A DNA stretch of 64,000 bases. Source: Rugosimonospora africana (GTDB taxonomy: Bacteria > Actinomycetota > Actinomycetes > Mycobacteriales > Micromonosporaceae). Below the pieces are notes generated by a model that worked only from the letters and a program-made list of their open reading frames with translations, made no database searches and was not told the DNA's origin. Within the stretch, counting starts at the first letter, position 1; each line of letters starts with the position of its first letter. The stretch covers positions 56,509 through 120,508 of the forward strand of contig NZ_BONZ01000064.1 in assembly GCF_016862975.1 (NCBI RefSeq), given 5' to 3'. This document shows, in pieces, positions 7,879 through 16,565 of this stretch. The position numbers were made by a program, and so were the translations under genes.

Positions 7879-8724
7879 TTATGAGCTTCTTATCGCGAAC
7901 GGGAACGCCACCACCGCGGCCACGGCCACTATGACGGTGACGATCGCCAGTGCCCGCATCCCCCGCCGGGGAGCCGTGACCACTTCCCCGCCCGTACCGT
8001 AGGTAGCCGGCACCGCGCGCAGCATCGCCACGATCCGCTCGGCGGTGCGCAGCTGCGCGCGGATGTTCGTCCGATACTCGCTTCTACCCATGTCGTTCAG
8101 CGGCGAGTCGATCCGGACGTCGAGATGGTCGCCGCCGTCCAGCCGGAGGGTGAGAGTCAGGAAACCGCGCTCGAACCCGGCGATCAGGCGGCGGGGAACG
8201 CTGATCCGGCGAAGCGCGCGGTCGACGTGCAGGTACTCCGGCGTCACGACGAACCGCGCGGCCGGACCGGCGAGGTAACAACCGCTCAGGGCGCAGGCAC
8301 CCAGGATCAGCTCAAGGAGACTGATCGAGCGACCCTGGGTGTTCCAGTTGAGCAGGGCAGCCGCCGCGGGCCCGCCACCGGCGAGAACCATGTAGAAGTA
8401 GGCCAGGCCGCTGCGGCGTACGGCCGAACGTCGCCGGGCGCCGGACCCGACCGGCGCCGGGCTGGACGGCGGCGCCGCCGGGAACTCGGCGCCCTCGTAC
8501 CGCATGCGGTTCGCCGAGATGAGCCGGCCGCTGATGGCGACGAACAGCGCGACGCTCGCCGGTAGGGCCAGTCCGCCGAGCGGCCCGGGCCCGGTGGCTC
8601 CCACCGCCCACAGCACTCCGCCGACCGCCACGGCGGCCAGCGCGACGCCCGATACGGCCAGCGTCAGCGGCCACGTCCAGACCAGCGAGTGGTTGTCGTG
8701 GTACCGGATTTCGTGCCTGCCCAC
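7879..8724 (-). CDS. Multi-pass membrane protein, unknown
   Basis: About 281 residues from GTG 8724, which has AGGGGC six bases upstream; GTG 8790 is an alternative start. Hydrophobic segments are at roughly 16-40, 47-66 and 108-128, followed by a shorter one at about 137-155. A cytoplasmic-type globular part of about 90 residues (HVDRALRRISVPRRLIAGFERG ending at RTAERIVAMLRA) precedes a C-terminal hydrophobic helix. The globular part resembles a PH-like fold of small bacterial membrane proteins, but this is weak. No catalytic motif is visible. Confidence 0.65.
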   Translation of the reverse strand: MGRHEIRYHDNHSLVWTWPLTLAVSGVALAAVAVGGVLWAVGATGPGPLGGLALPASVALFVAISGRLISANRMRYEGAEFPAAPPSSPAPVGSGARRRSAVRRSGLAYFYMVLAGGGPAAAALLNWNTQGRSISLLELILGACALSGCYLAGPAARFVVTPEYLHVDRALRRISVPRRLIAGFERGFLTLTLRLDGGDHLDVRIDSPLNDMGRSEYRTNIRAQLRTAERIVAMLRAVPATYGTGGEVVTAPRRGMRALAIVTVIVAVAAVVAFPFAIRSS

Positions 8725-8837
8725 GGCAGCCCCTATCGCCAGCGGCCGGCCGCGATCGGCCGGCGGTTGATCACGCTTCGAAGGTGACACACCCCGGCAA
8801 GAACCGATGTGGGCGCCGGGTAGCCGGCGGCTGACGC

Positions 8838-8843
8838 TATCCT
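8838..8843 (+). promoter_or_regulatory. -10 element of the trpD leader transcript
   Basis: TATCCT ends seven bases before GTG 8850, the spacing expected for a leaderless mRNA beginning at the leader ORF. No clear -35 hexamer is seen. Confidence 0.45.
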
Positions 8844-8849
8844 GGGCGC

Positions 8850-8888
8850 GTGACGATGCGCATGATCGGCTGGTGGCCCGCCTGGTAG
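8850..8888 (+). CDS. trpL: Trp-rich leader peptide of trpD
   Basis: A 12-codon ORF from GTG 8850 (or 10 codons from ATG 8856) reads ...MRMIGWWPAW then stop. It has three Trp codons (8871-8876 and 8883-8885) out of twelve. It stands 108 bp before trpD and is followed by an attenuator hairpin, the classical layout for ribosome-mediated attenuation. When tryptophan is short, the ribosome would stall at the Trp codons. Segment GGCGG (8888-8892) could then pair with CCGCC (8918-8922), breaking the terminator. Confidence 0.8.
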   Translation: MTMRMIGWWPAW

Positions 8889-8914
8889 GCGGTCCCGGTT
8901 CTCATGCACCCACG

Positions 8915-8935
8915 CGGCCGCCTTCGGGGCGGCCG
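8915..8935 (+). terminator. Attenuator hairpin before trpD
   Basis: CGGCCGCC (8915-8922) pairs perfectly with GGCGGCCG (8928-8935) around a TTCGG loop, followed by TTGTCGTGT. It starts 26 bases after the leader stop codon. Confidence 0.7.
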
Positions 8936-8996
8936 TTGTCGTGTCCATCACTGGCCGGCGCCCCGGTAGGGGCCCGGACCCTGGAAGGACACGTCG

Positions 8997-10097
8997 ATGA
9001 ACTCTGTTCCCGTCCCGGCGACGCCGGCCGCCGCCTTGTCGTGGCCGGCGATTCTCAGACCGCTGCTCGCCGGAGACGACCTGTCGAGTGACGCCGCCGC
9101 GTGGGCGATGGGGCAGGTGATAGGCGGCGACGCGTCGCCGGCTCAGCTGGCCGCGTTCGTGGTGGCGCTCCGAGCGAAGGGCGAGACCGCGGCCGAGATC
9201 GACGGCTTCGTGTCCGCGCTGCTGCGGGCTGCCCCGCCGGTACCGATCCCGGGACCGATCGTGGACATCGTGGGTACCGGTGGAGACGGTACGAACGCGG
9301 TCAACATCTCCACGATGGCCGCCATCGTGGTCGCGGCGACCGGCGCGACGGTGGTCAAACACGGCGGCCGTGCCGCGTCGGCGACCAGCGCCGGGTCGGC
9401 CGACCTGGTGGAACGTCTCGGCGTACCGCTGGATCTGTCCGTCGCGGACCTTGTCGCCGTCGCCGCCGAGGCGGGCATCACCTTCCTGTTCGCGCCGCAG
9501 GTCCACCCCGGGATGCGTCACGCCGGTCCGGTACGCCGGGAGTTGGGGGTGCCGACCGTGTTCAACGTGCTCGGCCCATTGATCAATCCGGCGAACCCGA
9601 CGCACCGGCTGATCGGGGTGGCGGATCCCCGCCTGCTGCCGGTGATCGCGGAGGTGTTGCGCAGGCGGGGCGCGAACGCGCTGGTGGTGCGCGGTGACGA
9701 CGGCTTGGACAAGCTGAGCACGGCGGCGACATCGCAGGTCTGGCGGGTACGCGGGCACCGGGCGACCCGTGAGGTCTTCGACCCGCGGGCGGTCGGGATC
9801 CGCCGCTGCGCCGAGGGCGCCTTGCGGGGCGGCGACGCCGACATCAACGCCCGGGTCGCGCACGAGTTGCTGGCGGGCAAGCCGGGCGCGGTCCGTGATG
9901 CGGTTCTGCTCAACGCGGCCGGCGCCCTGGTCGCCGCGGCGCCAGCGGATGATCCGCTCGCGGACCTGTTGCCCCCGGCGATGGACCGCTGCGCCGCGGC
10001 GATCGACTCCGGCGCCGCCGCTGACCTGTTGGCCCGGTGGGTCGACGTGGCTCGGGTACGCCGGCGCGGGTCCCCGCAGTCGCCGGGTGCGTCGTGA
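8997..10097 (+). CDS. trpD: Anthranilate phosphoribosyltransferase
   Basis: A 366-residue cytosolic enzyme transferring phosphoribose from PRPP to anthranilate, the second step of tryptophan synthesis. It shows the PRPP-binding GTGGDG motif (about 95-100), the conserved NISTMAA, the KHGGRAASATSGS-type loop (read here as KHGGRAASATSAGSAD), and HPGMRHAGPVRREL. Length is near the family norm of 340-350. ATG 8997 has GGAAGG eight bases upstream. The gene stands alone, as trpD often does in actinobacteria. It is controlled by the Trp-codon leader and attenuator upstream. Its stop is directly adjacent to that of the convergent NmrA-type gene. Confidence 0.97.
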   Translation: MNSVPVPATPAAALSWPAILRPLLAGDDLSSDAAAWAMGQVIGGDASPAQLAAFVVALRAKGETAAEIDGFVSALLRAAPPVPIPGPIVDIVGTGGDGTNAVNISTMAAIVVAATGATVVKHGGRAASATSAGSADLVERLGVPLDLSVADLVAVAAEAGITFLFAPQVHPGMRHAGPVRRELGVPTVFNVLGPLINPANPTHRLIGVADPRLLPVIAEVLRRRGANALVVRGDDGLDKLSTAATSQVWRVRGHRATREVFDPRAVGIRRCAEGALRGGDADINARVAHELLAGKPGAVRDAVLLNAAGALVAAAPADDPLADLLPPAMDRCAAAIDSGAAADLLARWVDVARVRRRGSPQSPGAS

Positions 10098-10946
10098 CTA
10101 CCGGAACCGGTGGGCATTGCGGGTACACCAGTCGACGAAGGTCGCTGGTTGGCGGTGGAGCAGCCGCTTCACGGTGTCCGTGCGGAACCCGGTGGTGTCG
10201 GCGCGCATCAGCGTGAACCCCTCGACGATGGCGTCGGCGAGGGCCGGGGGCGCGCCGCCCGGGAAACGGGATCGCACGGCCTCCGCCGGTGTCGCCACGG
10301 TACGCACCTCGATCTCCCGGCCCAGCGCCGCGGAGAGAATCCGGACCTGCTCGGCGATGGTGAAGGTCTCCTCGCCGGTCAGCACATACTCGTTGCCGTC
10401 GTGGCCGTCCTCGGTGAGCGCGAGGGCGGCGACGGCGGCGATGTCGGCCGGGTCGATGGGCGCGTAGCGGCCGGGTCCGATCGGGTCGAGGACGAAGCCT
10501 GCCTGCCGGATGGTGGGCAGCCAGTCCAGGGCGTTGGTCATGAAGCCGCCGGGCCGCAGGAAGGTGGCCGGGATGCCGGATGCGCGGACCATCTCCTCGC
10601 GTTCGTGGTGCCACTGGCCCATCGCGGGCATCGGGTCACCGAGGACGTTGTACGAGGACAGGTGCACGATGTGCGCCACGCCGGCGCTCCGGGCGGCGGC
10701 CACGGCGTGAGCGGTGTGGTTCAGGCCGATGCCCGGGGTGAGCAGGAACAGCTTGTCGACGCCGTGAAAGGCGCCGGGCAGGCTATCGGGCTCGTCCAGG
10801 TCGGCGACCACGCAGTCGGCCCGGGTGCCGAGCCGGTCGGCCCGGGCCGGATCGCGGACCAGGATCCGGAACTTGACGCCGCTCGCGTCGAGTTGGTTGA
10901 CGAGTTCGCGGCCGACGTTTCCGGTCGCTCCGGTGACCAGTAGCAT
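10098..10946 (-). CDS. NmrA-like NAD(P)-binding reductase
   Basis: A 282-residue Rossmann protein of the atypical SDR / NmrA group. The dinucleotide loop is VTGATGNVGRELV (4-16), with LVRDP after the second strand for the cofactor ribose. The usual catalytic Tyr-x3-Lys is not evident, as in regulatory or quinone-reductase members of the group. ATG 10946 has CGGAG upstream. It is divergent from a MarR regulator, with two operator copies in the 97-bp gap. It is therefore probably induced by the MarR ligand, perhaps a redox-active or quinone-like compound. The substrate is not predictable. Confidence 0.88.
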   Translation of the reverse strand: MLLVTGATGNVGRELVNQLDASGVKFRILVRDPARADRLGTRADCVVADLDEPDSLPGAFHGVDKLFLLTPGIGLNHTAHAVAAARSAGVAHIVHLSSYNVLGDPMPAMGQWHHEREEMVRASGIPATFLRPGGFMTNALDWLPTIRQAGFVLDPIGPGRYAPIDPADIAAVAALALTEDGHDGNEYVLTGEETFTIAEQVRILSAALGREIEVRTVATPAEAVRSRFPGGAPPALADAIVEGFTLMRADTTGFRTDTVKRLLHRQPATFVDWCTRNAHRFR

Positions 10947-10966
10947 GAGAAACTCCGAGATCGTGT

Positions 10967-11010
10967 ACCGGTTAACGACTTGCTGGAGGAGAACGCTAAC
11001 CGGTTAACGA
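10967..11010. promoter_or_regulatory. Double MarR operator in the divergent promoter region
   Basis: ACCGGTTAACGA occurs twice, at 10967-10978 and 10999-11010, exactly 32 bp apart (three helical turns). The second copy sits in the near-perfect palindrome CGCTAACCGGTTAACG. Confidence 0.75.
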
Positions 11011-11043
11011 TGTGCTGTCAACGCCGAGATCGAAGGTGCCCGA

Positions 11044-11484
11044 GTGACCGAGTTCCTGGACTTGCACAGCAGGACGTCCAAGGCGCTGCGCGCCGCGGCC
11101 GAGGCCGGCATGCAGCGTCATGGCCTTCACCTCGGGCAGAACCACCTGCTGGCGATCCTCTGGGAGCGGGACGGCCGCACTCCCGGCGAGATCGCCGCGG
11201 CGGTGAACGTCACCACGCCCGCCGTGGTGAAGATGGCCGGGAGGATGGCCGACGCTGGTCTGATCACCCGGCGCCGCGACGACCGGGACAACCGGCTGGT
11301 CCGGCTCTGGCTCACCGACGCGGGTCGTGCCCTGCGGGGACCGATCGAGACCGAACGCCGGGTCCTCGAGCAGAAGGTCACCGAGAATCTGACGGACACC
11401 GAACGCGGTCACCTGATGTCCGCCCTCGCGAAGGTGTACCAGTCGGCGAGCGATCTGCTGGGCGGGACGATCCCGGCGGGCTGA
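11044..11484 (+). CDS. MarR-family transcriptional regulator
   Basis: A 146-residue winged-helix repressor. The core HTH is TPGEIAAAVNVTTPAVVKMAGRM (about 50-72), followed by the wing residues RRDDRDNRLVRLWLTDAGR, the MarR signature D-x-R-D-x-R. Helices at both ends would form the dimer. GTG 11044 is chosen, with AAGGTG about seven bases upstream. It probably represses itself and the divergent NmrA-like gene through the paired ACCGGTTAACGA sites. Confidence 0.93.
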   Translation: MTEFLDLHSRTSKALRAAAEAGMQRHGLHLGQNHLLAILWERDGRTPGEIAAAVNVTTPAVVKMAGRMADAGLITRRRDDRDNRLVRLWLTDAGRALRGPIETERRVLEQKVTENLTDTERGHLMSALAKVYQSASDLLGGTIPAG

Positions 11485-11500
11485 GCCGAGCGGATACCCG

Positions 11501-12481
11501 TCAGGCCGAGGCGGCCAGGAGGGCGTCCGCCACCTCGGTACGGGTGTTCATCACCGACCGACCCTCCCGGCGGGTACTGGCCAGGCCGGCCGCGCGGAGC
11601 GCCGCCAGGTGCTGGGACACGCCGCCGACCGTGATCCCGGTACGTTGGGCCAGTTCGGAGGTTGACGCGGGTACCCGCATCTCGACGAGCAGCGCGGCCC
11701 GGGTCCGGCCGAGCACCCCGATGAGCGCGTCGGATGGGCGGGGCGCCCGTTCCCAGAGGGTCGCGACTCCGCGGGCCGGGTACGCGAGCTGTGGCCAGTT
11801 CACGTCCGCGATGGTGAGCACGGTTGGCCACGCGAACACGGACGGCACCAGGATCAGGCCGTGCCCGTCGGCGACGTCGTCCGCGTCGCAGTACCGCGCG
11901 GCGACCGAGAGCACGCCGTCCGCCCAGGTCACCCGCTCGTGGAGACCGTTGAGCAGGTCGGCGGCGCCGCGTTCGGCGAGTGCCCGGGCCCGGCCGGACA
12001 CCTCGACATCGAGGAGCCGCCGGATGCGCGGCCAGTCGGCGGCGAGCGCGATCCGCCAGTACGCGGCGATCTCGCCGGTCAGCCTGCGCATGCCCGAGGC
12101 CGGGTCGGCGGCGAAGTCGCGGACTATCCTGGCTGGCTGTCCACCCTGCAGCGCCAACTGGGTGCGGATAACCGTGGCCGGGGTCTCCCGCAGGGTGGCC
12201 AGCTCGGTGTCGAGGTCGGCGATGAGGCCGGACGGCGCCGGAGTGAGGAAATCCGGCAGGTACCCGGGCTCGCTCGGGATCAGCTGCCAGAGCAGGCTGT
12301 CCCCGGTGTCCACGAGTCCCGCGGACACGAGGGCCGGGCGTACCGCGTGGACCCACGGCAGGTGTACCGCGTGCAGGTCCGGCCGGCGCAGTACCCGCAG
12401 GCTCGCGGCCACCTCCCAGAGGGCCGAGACGGCGAACCGGATCCGGGCCACCGCACCCGCGGACAGGCCGACGGCGACCAC
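11501..12481 (-). CDS. ArsR-type winged-helix regulator with large N-terminal domain (DUF5937-like)
   Basis: About 326 residues. The C-terminal 70 form an ArsR winged helix: RVPASTSELAQRTGITVGGVSQ then HLAALRAAGLASTRREGRSV. The N-terminal 240 residues are helical and match in style the DUF5937-type domain found with such HTHs in actinobacteria, probably a ligand pocket. No metal-binding cysteine cluster is present. GTG 12481 has GGAGG about five bases upstream; GTG 12487 overlaps that site and is less likely. It is divergent, with about 70 bp between starts, from the PEP-mutase-family gene and probably controls it. Confidence 0.85.
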   Translation of the reverse strand: MVAVGLSAGAVARIRFAVSALWEVAASLRVLRRPDLHAVHLPWVHAVRPALVSAGLVDTGDSLLWQLIPSEPGYLPDFLTPAPSGLIADLDTELATLRETPATVIRTQLALQGGQPARIVRDFAADPASGMRRLTGEIAAYWRIALAADWPRIRRLLDVEVSGRARALAERGAADLLNGLHERVTWADGVLSVAARYCDADDVADGHGLILVPSVFAWPTVLTIADVNWPQLAYPARGVATLWERAPRPSDALIGVLGRTRAALLVEMRVPASTSELAQRTGITVGGVSQHLAALRAAGLASTRREGRSVMNTRTEVADALLAASA

Positions 12482-12550
12482 CCGCACCTCCTCGTTTTAG
12501 CTGGAGCTCAAACGATACGGCGACGCCCGCAGCCGCCGCAGACTGGCGGC

Positions 12551-13369
12551 ATGACCGATCAGCACACACGTGCCAACCAGTTCCGTGCCCTCCACCGCGG
12601 CGGCGATCCGCTCGTTCTGGTCAACGCCTGGGACGCGGCGAGCGCCCGGATCGTCGCCTCGGCGGGCGCGCCCGCCGTCGCCTCGACCAGCGCCGGGGTC
12701 GCGTGGAGCCTCGGTGTCGCCGACGGCGACCTGCTCGGCCGGGCCGCCGTCACCGACCTTGTCGGTCGGATGGTCGGCGCGGTCGCCGTGCCGGTCACGG
12801 CCGACATCGAGGCCGGATACGGCGGCAGCCCCGCGGAGGTCGGGGAGACCGTCCGGGCCGTCATCGAGGCGGGTGCGGTCGGAGTGAACATCGAGGATGC
12901 GTCGCACGACGGTACTGGTGCGCTGCGCAGCGTCGAGGACCAGTGCGCCCGGCTGGAGGCCGCGCGCCGGGCCGCCGACGGTACGGGCATTCCGCTGTAC
13001 GTCAACGCGCGTGTCGACACCTACCTGTCCGGTACCGGCGACTTCGCGGAGACCGTGGACCGGGCCGCCGCGTACCTGGCCGCCGGCGCGGACGGCGTGT
13101 TCGTCCCGGGCGTCGTCGACCCGAGCCTGGTCGCGAAGCTGGTGCCGTCGATCCCGGCGCCGCTGAACGTTCTCGCCGGCCCGGGCGCGCCGTCGGTACG
13201 GCAGCTCGCCGACCTCGGCGTCGCCCGGGTGAGCCTCGGCTCGGCGGTAGCGGAGGCCGCCTACGCGGTCGCCCGCCGGGCCGCCGAGGAGGCCCTGACG
13301 TCGGGCACCTACGCCTCGCTCGCCGGCGGCTTCGACTACTCCGCGATCAACACGCTCATGCGGGGCTGA
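12551..13369 (+). CDS. Isocitrate lyase / PEP mutase family enzyme
   Basis: A 272-residue TIM-barrel protein of the PEP mutase/2-methylisocitrate lyase superfamily. It shows the opening VLVNAWDAASARIVASAGAP, VTADIEAGYG (metal/substrate loop), VGVNIEDAS (metal ligands), and VNARVDTYL. The usual KKCGH catalytic cysteine loop of isocitrate lyases is absent; the DASHDG segment takes its place, as in uncharacterised phosphonomutase-like members. It may cleave or isomerise a 2-oxo acid-type substrate. ATG 12551 begins 70 bp from the divergent regulator. A strong hairpin follows the stop. Confidence 0.88.
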   Translation: MTDQHTRANQFRALHRGGDPLVLVNAWDAASARIVASAGAPAVASTSAGVAWSLGVADGDLLGRAAVTDLVGRMVGAVAVPVTADIEAGYGGSPAEVGETVRAVIEAGAVGVNIEDASHDGTGALRSVEDQCARLEAARRAADGTGIPLYVNARVDTYLSGTGDFAETVDRAAAYLAAGADGVFVPGVVDPSLVAKLVPSIPAPLNVLAGPGAPSVRQLADLGVARVSLGSAVAEAAYAVARRAAEEALTSGTYASLAGGFDYSAINTLMRG

Positions 13370-13380
13370 GCCCGGGTCCG

Positions 13381-13412
13381 ACCGGCCCCCGCCCCGGGAA
13401 GCGGGGGCCGGT
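13381..13412 (+). terminator. Terminator hairpin
   Basis: A perfect 12-bp stem (13381-13392 with 13401-13412) around an eight-base loop, 12 bases after the PEP-mutase-family stop. Confidence 0.75.
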
Positions 13413-13494
13413 GTGACCGGGGTCGCCCCGCGGAATGCTCGCCCTGGGGGCACGGTTCGCGTCTACTGATCGCGCCGCAGGGAAAGGACCGGAG

Positions 13495-14550
13495 ATGTCC
13501 GCACCGCTTGAGTTCGCCATCGACACGTTCGGGGACGTCACCAAGGACGCCGACGGGCACCGGCTGCCGTACCCGCAGGTGATCCGGAACGTTGTCGAGG
13601 AGGCCGTACTCGCCGACAGCCTGGGGATCGACGCCATCGGGGTCGGGGAGCACCACCGGGACGACTTCGCGATCTCCGCGCCCGAGGTGGTACTGGCCGC
13701 GATCGCCGCCCGTACCGAGCGGATCCGGCTGACCACCGCGGTGACCGTGCTCAGCTCGGACGATCCGGTACGCGTGTACGAGAAGTTCGCGACCCTGGAC
13801 GCGGTGTCCCGCGGGCGCGCGGAGATCATCCTCGGCCGCGGTTCGTTCACCGAGTCGTTCCCGCTGTTCGGGTACGACCTGGCGCAGTACGAGGAGCTGT
13901 TCGAGGAGAAGCTGGACCTGTTCTCCCACCTGCTCGACGAGGGCCCGGTCACCTGGCAGGGCCGGCTGCGCGCGGGTCTGGACAACCAGCAGGTCTACCC
14001 GAAGACCGAGTCCGGCCGGATCCGCACCTGGGTCGGTGTCGGCGGCAGCCCCGAGTCGGTGGTCCGCGCGGCCCGGTACCGGATGCCGCTCATGCTCGCG
14101 ATCATCGGCGGCCAGCCGGCGCGCTTCGCGCCGTACGTCGACCTGTACCACCGCGCTCTCACCCAGCTGAAGGTCGAGCGGCTGCCGATCGGGGTGCACT
14201 CCCCGGGCCACGTCGCCGAGACCGACGAACAGGCCCGCGAGGAGCTGTGGCCCCACTACCGGGCGATGCACGACCGGATCGGTCGTGAGCGCGGCTGGGG
14301 TCCGACGAACAAGCACCGCTTCGACGCGGAGGCCGACGAGGGTTCGCTCTATGTCGGCTCCCCGGAGACGGTGGCCGCCAAGATCGCGAATACCGTCCGG
14401 ACTCTCGGCGTCGACCGCTTCGAGTTCAAGTACAGCTCCGGGACGCTGCCGCACGAGAAGATGATGACCTCGCTGCGCCTGTACGGCGAGGAGGTCGTGC
14501 CCCGGGTACGGCAGCTCCTGGCGGAGGAGCCGGCCGGAGCCGGTGCCTGA
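13495..14550 (+). CDS. LLM-class flavin-dependent oxidoreductase
   Basis: A 351-residue luciferase-like (bacterial luciferase / F420 or FMN) TIM-barrel monooxygenase. Characteristic pieces are DSLGIDAIGVGEHHRDDFAI near 40-60, RIRLTTAVTVLSSDDPVRV, and FATLDAVSRGRAEIILGRGS. The C-terminal VGSPETVAAKI is the ending shared by the family. ATG 13495 has a long purine Shine-Dalgarno (GGAAAGGACCGGAG). The substrate is unknown. It ends just before the GGDEF gene on the same strand, possibly co-transcribed. Confidence 0.93.
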   Translation: MSAPLEFAIDTFGDVTKDADGHRLPYPQVIRNVVEEAVLADSLGIDAIGVGEHHRDDFAISAPEVVLAAIAARTERIRLTTAVTVLSSDDPVRVYEKFATLDAVSRGRAEIILGRGSFTESFPLFGYDLAQYEELFEEKLDLFSHLLDEGPVTWQGRLRAGLDNQQVYPKTESGRIRTWVGVGGSPESVVRAARYRMPLMLAIIGGQPARFAPYVDLYHRALTQLKVERLPIGVHSPGHVAETDEQAREELWPHYRAMHDRIGRERGWGPTNKHRFDAEADEGSLYVGSPETVAAKIANTVRTLGVDRFEFKYSSGTLPHEKMMTSLRLYGEEVVPRVRQLLAEEPAGAGA

Positions 14551-14755
14551 TCCCGGCGAGGCCGACCATCCCGGCGAGGCGGACCATCCCGCCGAGACAG
14601 ACCCGGAAACGGCGCTCACCTGCGGCGGTACCGCCCGGAGTCACCCTGCGCTCCAAGACCGGAGGGGTACCGTAGGTTGCGGCCGCCGGCAGGTCGGCGG
14701 CCTTGACCCAGCGGAACCGGCACGCGCCGGTTCCTCCGATATCTGGACTGGTGAC

Positions 14756-16213
14756 GTGCCCCTCGACCAGCTCCTAGAGGGCGTCACCAGCGCCCTCGAC
14801 GACGCCGCGTCGGTCACCGAGGCATGCGAGCGCGCCGTAGAGGTATTCGCTGCGCACACCCCGGCGATGATCGCTGTGTTGCTGCCGGTCCAGGACCATC
14901 TCCGGTGCGCCGCCGCGGCCGGCTCCTGGCACGTGTACTCCACGCTCCCGTTCGATTCCGGGGTCGCCGGGCGGGTCTACCGGACGGGACGGAGGGCCGT
15001 CCTGACCGATGTGTCCGCCGACGCCGACTATGTCTCACTCGGCCCCCCGGTGGCGGTCGAGATCTGCGCGCCGATCCCGGGCCCCGGTGGTACCACCGGC
15101 GGAGCCTTCAACGTGGAGTGGCGCACGCCGGTCGACATCGACCTGTGGCTGCCGGTCGTCGAGGCGGTCGCCGCCCGCATCGGGGCCCGGATCTCGGCGC
15201 TGGGAGGTCCGCCCACCGAATCGGACAGCGAGAAGCTGCTGCGGCACGCACTGAGCTTCGGTACCGCGCGGGACGAGCGCCAGTTGCTGCACCGCTCGCT
15301 GGTCGCCGCCCGCGAGGTGTCCGGGCTGTCGACCCCGGCGGTCCTGCTGCCCGGCCGGGCCGGGGCCCGGGCGCTGCTCGACGACCGCAACCCGACCGCG
15401 CTCGGCGACCGGCTCGCCGCGCTCGGACCGGAGGTGCTGAGCCAGTTCACGGTACGGGCGCGCCGGCACGGGTCGGGGTACACGCTCGGTGACCCGTCCC
15501 AGTTCGGCGCTCACGGGTTCGAGCAGCTCACCTCGATCGGGGTACGGACGATGATCTCGGTACCGGTCGGGCCCGGCCGGGACGCGGATGCCGACCCGCG
15601 CTCGGCCGGGGGCGTCCTGCTCGTGGTCGACGAGCGTGCCATCCGCCCCGATCCGGCGATCCCCAACCTCCTGGAACTGCTCGCGGCTCACGCCTGGACC
15701 AGCCTGGACCGGCTGGAGACACTCCGCCGGCTGTCCGAGAAGGCCAGTTCGGACCCGCTCACCGGGCTGCGGCACTACGGCCCGTTCGGGGAGCGGCTGG
15801 CTCGGGCGACACCGGGTCGTACCGCCTTGCTGGCCATCGACATCGACCGGTTCAAGCAGCTCAACGACGAGTACGGGCACCAGGCCGGTGACCGGGCCCT
15901 GGTGGACCTCGCCCGTACCCTGCTCGCGACCCTGCGCAGCGGCGACGAGCTGTACCGGATCGGCGGCGACGAGTTCGCGGCGGTGATCGAGGTGAAGCGG
16001 CCGGAGGAGGCCCGCATGATCGCGGAGCGGCTGGCCCAGGCGGCCCGGCGGCAGGGCCGCACGATCAGCGTGGGAGTGGCGCTCCAGGCGGCGGCAGAGT
16101 CGGCGGCGGACACCCTGCGCCGCGCCGATCAGGCCCTCTACGAGGCGAAACGTACCGGTCGGGACAGCGTCCGGGTGGCTGCCTCGAACCGGCCCACCTC
16201 CGGCGTAGCCTGA
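14756..16213 (+). CDS. GAF-GGDEF diguanylate cyclase
   Basis: About 485 residues from GTG 14756; the frame is open from GTG 14543, adding 71 residues with low-complexity repeats at the start. An N-terminal GAF domain (about 5-140) contains CERAVEVFAAHTPAMIAV and DSGVAGRVYRTGRRAVL. A second GAF-like part (about 175-310) precedes the GGDEF domain, which begins ASSDPLTGLRHYG. The GGDEF domain has the metal Asp in IDIDRFKQLND, the intact signature RIGGDEFAAV, and DQALYEAKRTG. The product should make cyclic di-GMP. No I-site RxxD is evident just before GGDEF (SGDELYRIGGDEF), so product inhibition may be absent. No EAL domain is present. Confidence 0.9.
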   Translation: MPLDQLLEGVTSALDDAASVTEACERAVEVFAAHTPAMIAVLLPVQDHLRCAAAAGSWHVYSTLPFDSGVAGRVYRTGRRAVLTDVSADADYVSLGPPVAVEICAPIPGPGGTTGGAFNVEWRTPVDIDLWLPVVEAVAARIGARISALGGPPTESDSEKLLRHALSFGTARDERQLLHRSLVAAREVSGLSTPAVLLPGRAGARALLDDRNPTALGDRLAALGPEVLSQFTVRARRHGSGYTLGDPSQFGAHGFEQLTSIGVRTMISVPVGPGRDADADPRSAGGVLLVVDERAIRPDPAIPNLLELLAAHAWTSLDRLETLRRLSEKASSDPLTGLRHYGPFGERLARATPGRTALLAIDIDRFKQLNDEYGHQAGDRALVDLARTLLATLRSGDELYRIGGDEFAAVIEVKRPEEARMIAERLAQAARRQGRTISVGVALQAAAESAADTLRRADQALYEAKRTGRDSVRVAASNRPTSGVA

Positions 16214-16565
16214 CTCCGCCCACGCACGCCCGAGCGGCACCGGCTGTGCTCCAGGTCACGAAATGCCCAGGCCCCGACCTCGCGTTGTACCCATCGCTGG
16301 TGTGCTCCGTGTCCCCGGGCCTCACCTAAATTGCCCTCGCGGAATACCGTACGGCTGGAGCCGCGTCGCGCCACTCGCCGAGAGGCGACCGGCACATCAG
16401 CGCACGTAGGTCCCCGTCGCACCCCGGTGCGGCGGGGACTTTGTCGTTGCCCCCGCCGGTTGTTGCCCTATCCCCGCCCTTCCGACGTGCGGCCACCGGA
16501 CTCCCAGGGGATCGCCCGGGGCCACCCGATGGCCGCACGTTGTGTGCGGAAGGAGGGGTGAATGC
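16214..16565. other. Intergenic region with strong terminator
   Basis: 350 bp between convergent GGDEF and asd genes. It holds the 16410-16439 hairpin; I see no gene. Confidence 0.55.
16410..16439 (+). terminator. Intrinsic terminator hairpin
   Basis: A 13-base stem (16410-16422 with 16427-16439) with one G-U pair and a CCCG loop, followed by TTTGTCGTT. It lies about 200 bases past the GGDEF stop. Confidence 0.75.

Noticed and set aside
16290..16439. Possible leader RNA or small RNA before the 16410 hairpin
   Set aside because: No amino-acid-rich leader ORF and no downstream plus-strand gene; it fits a terminator between convergent genes.
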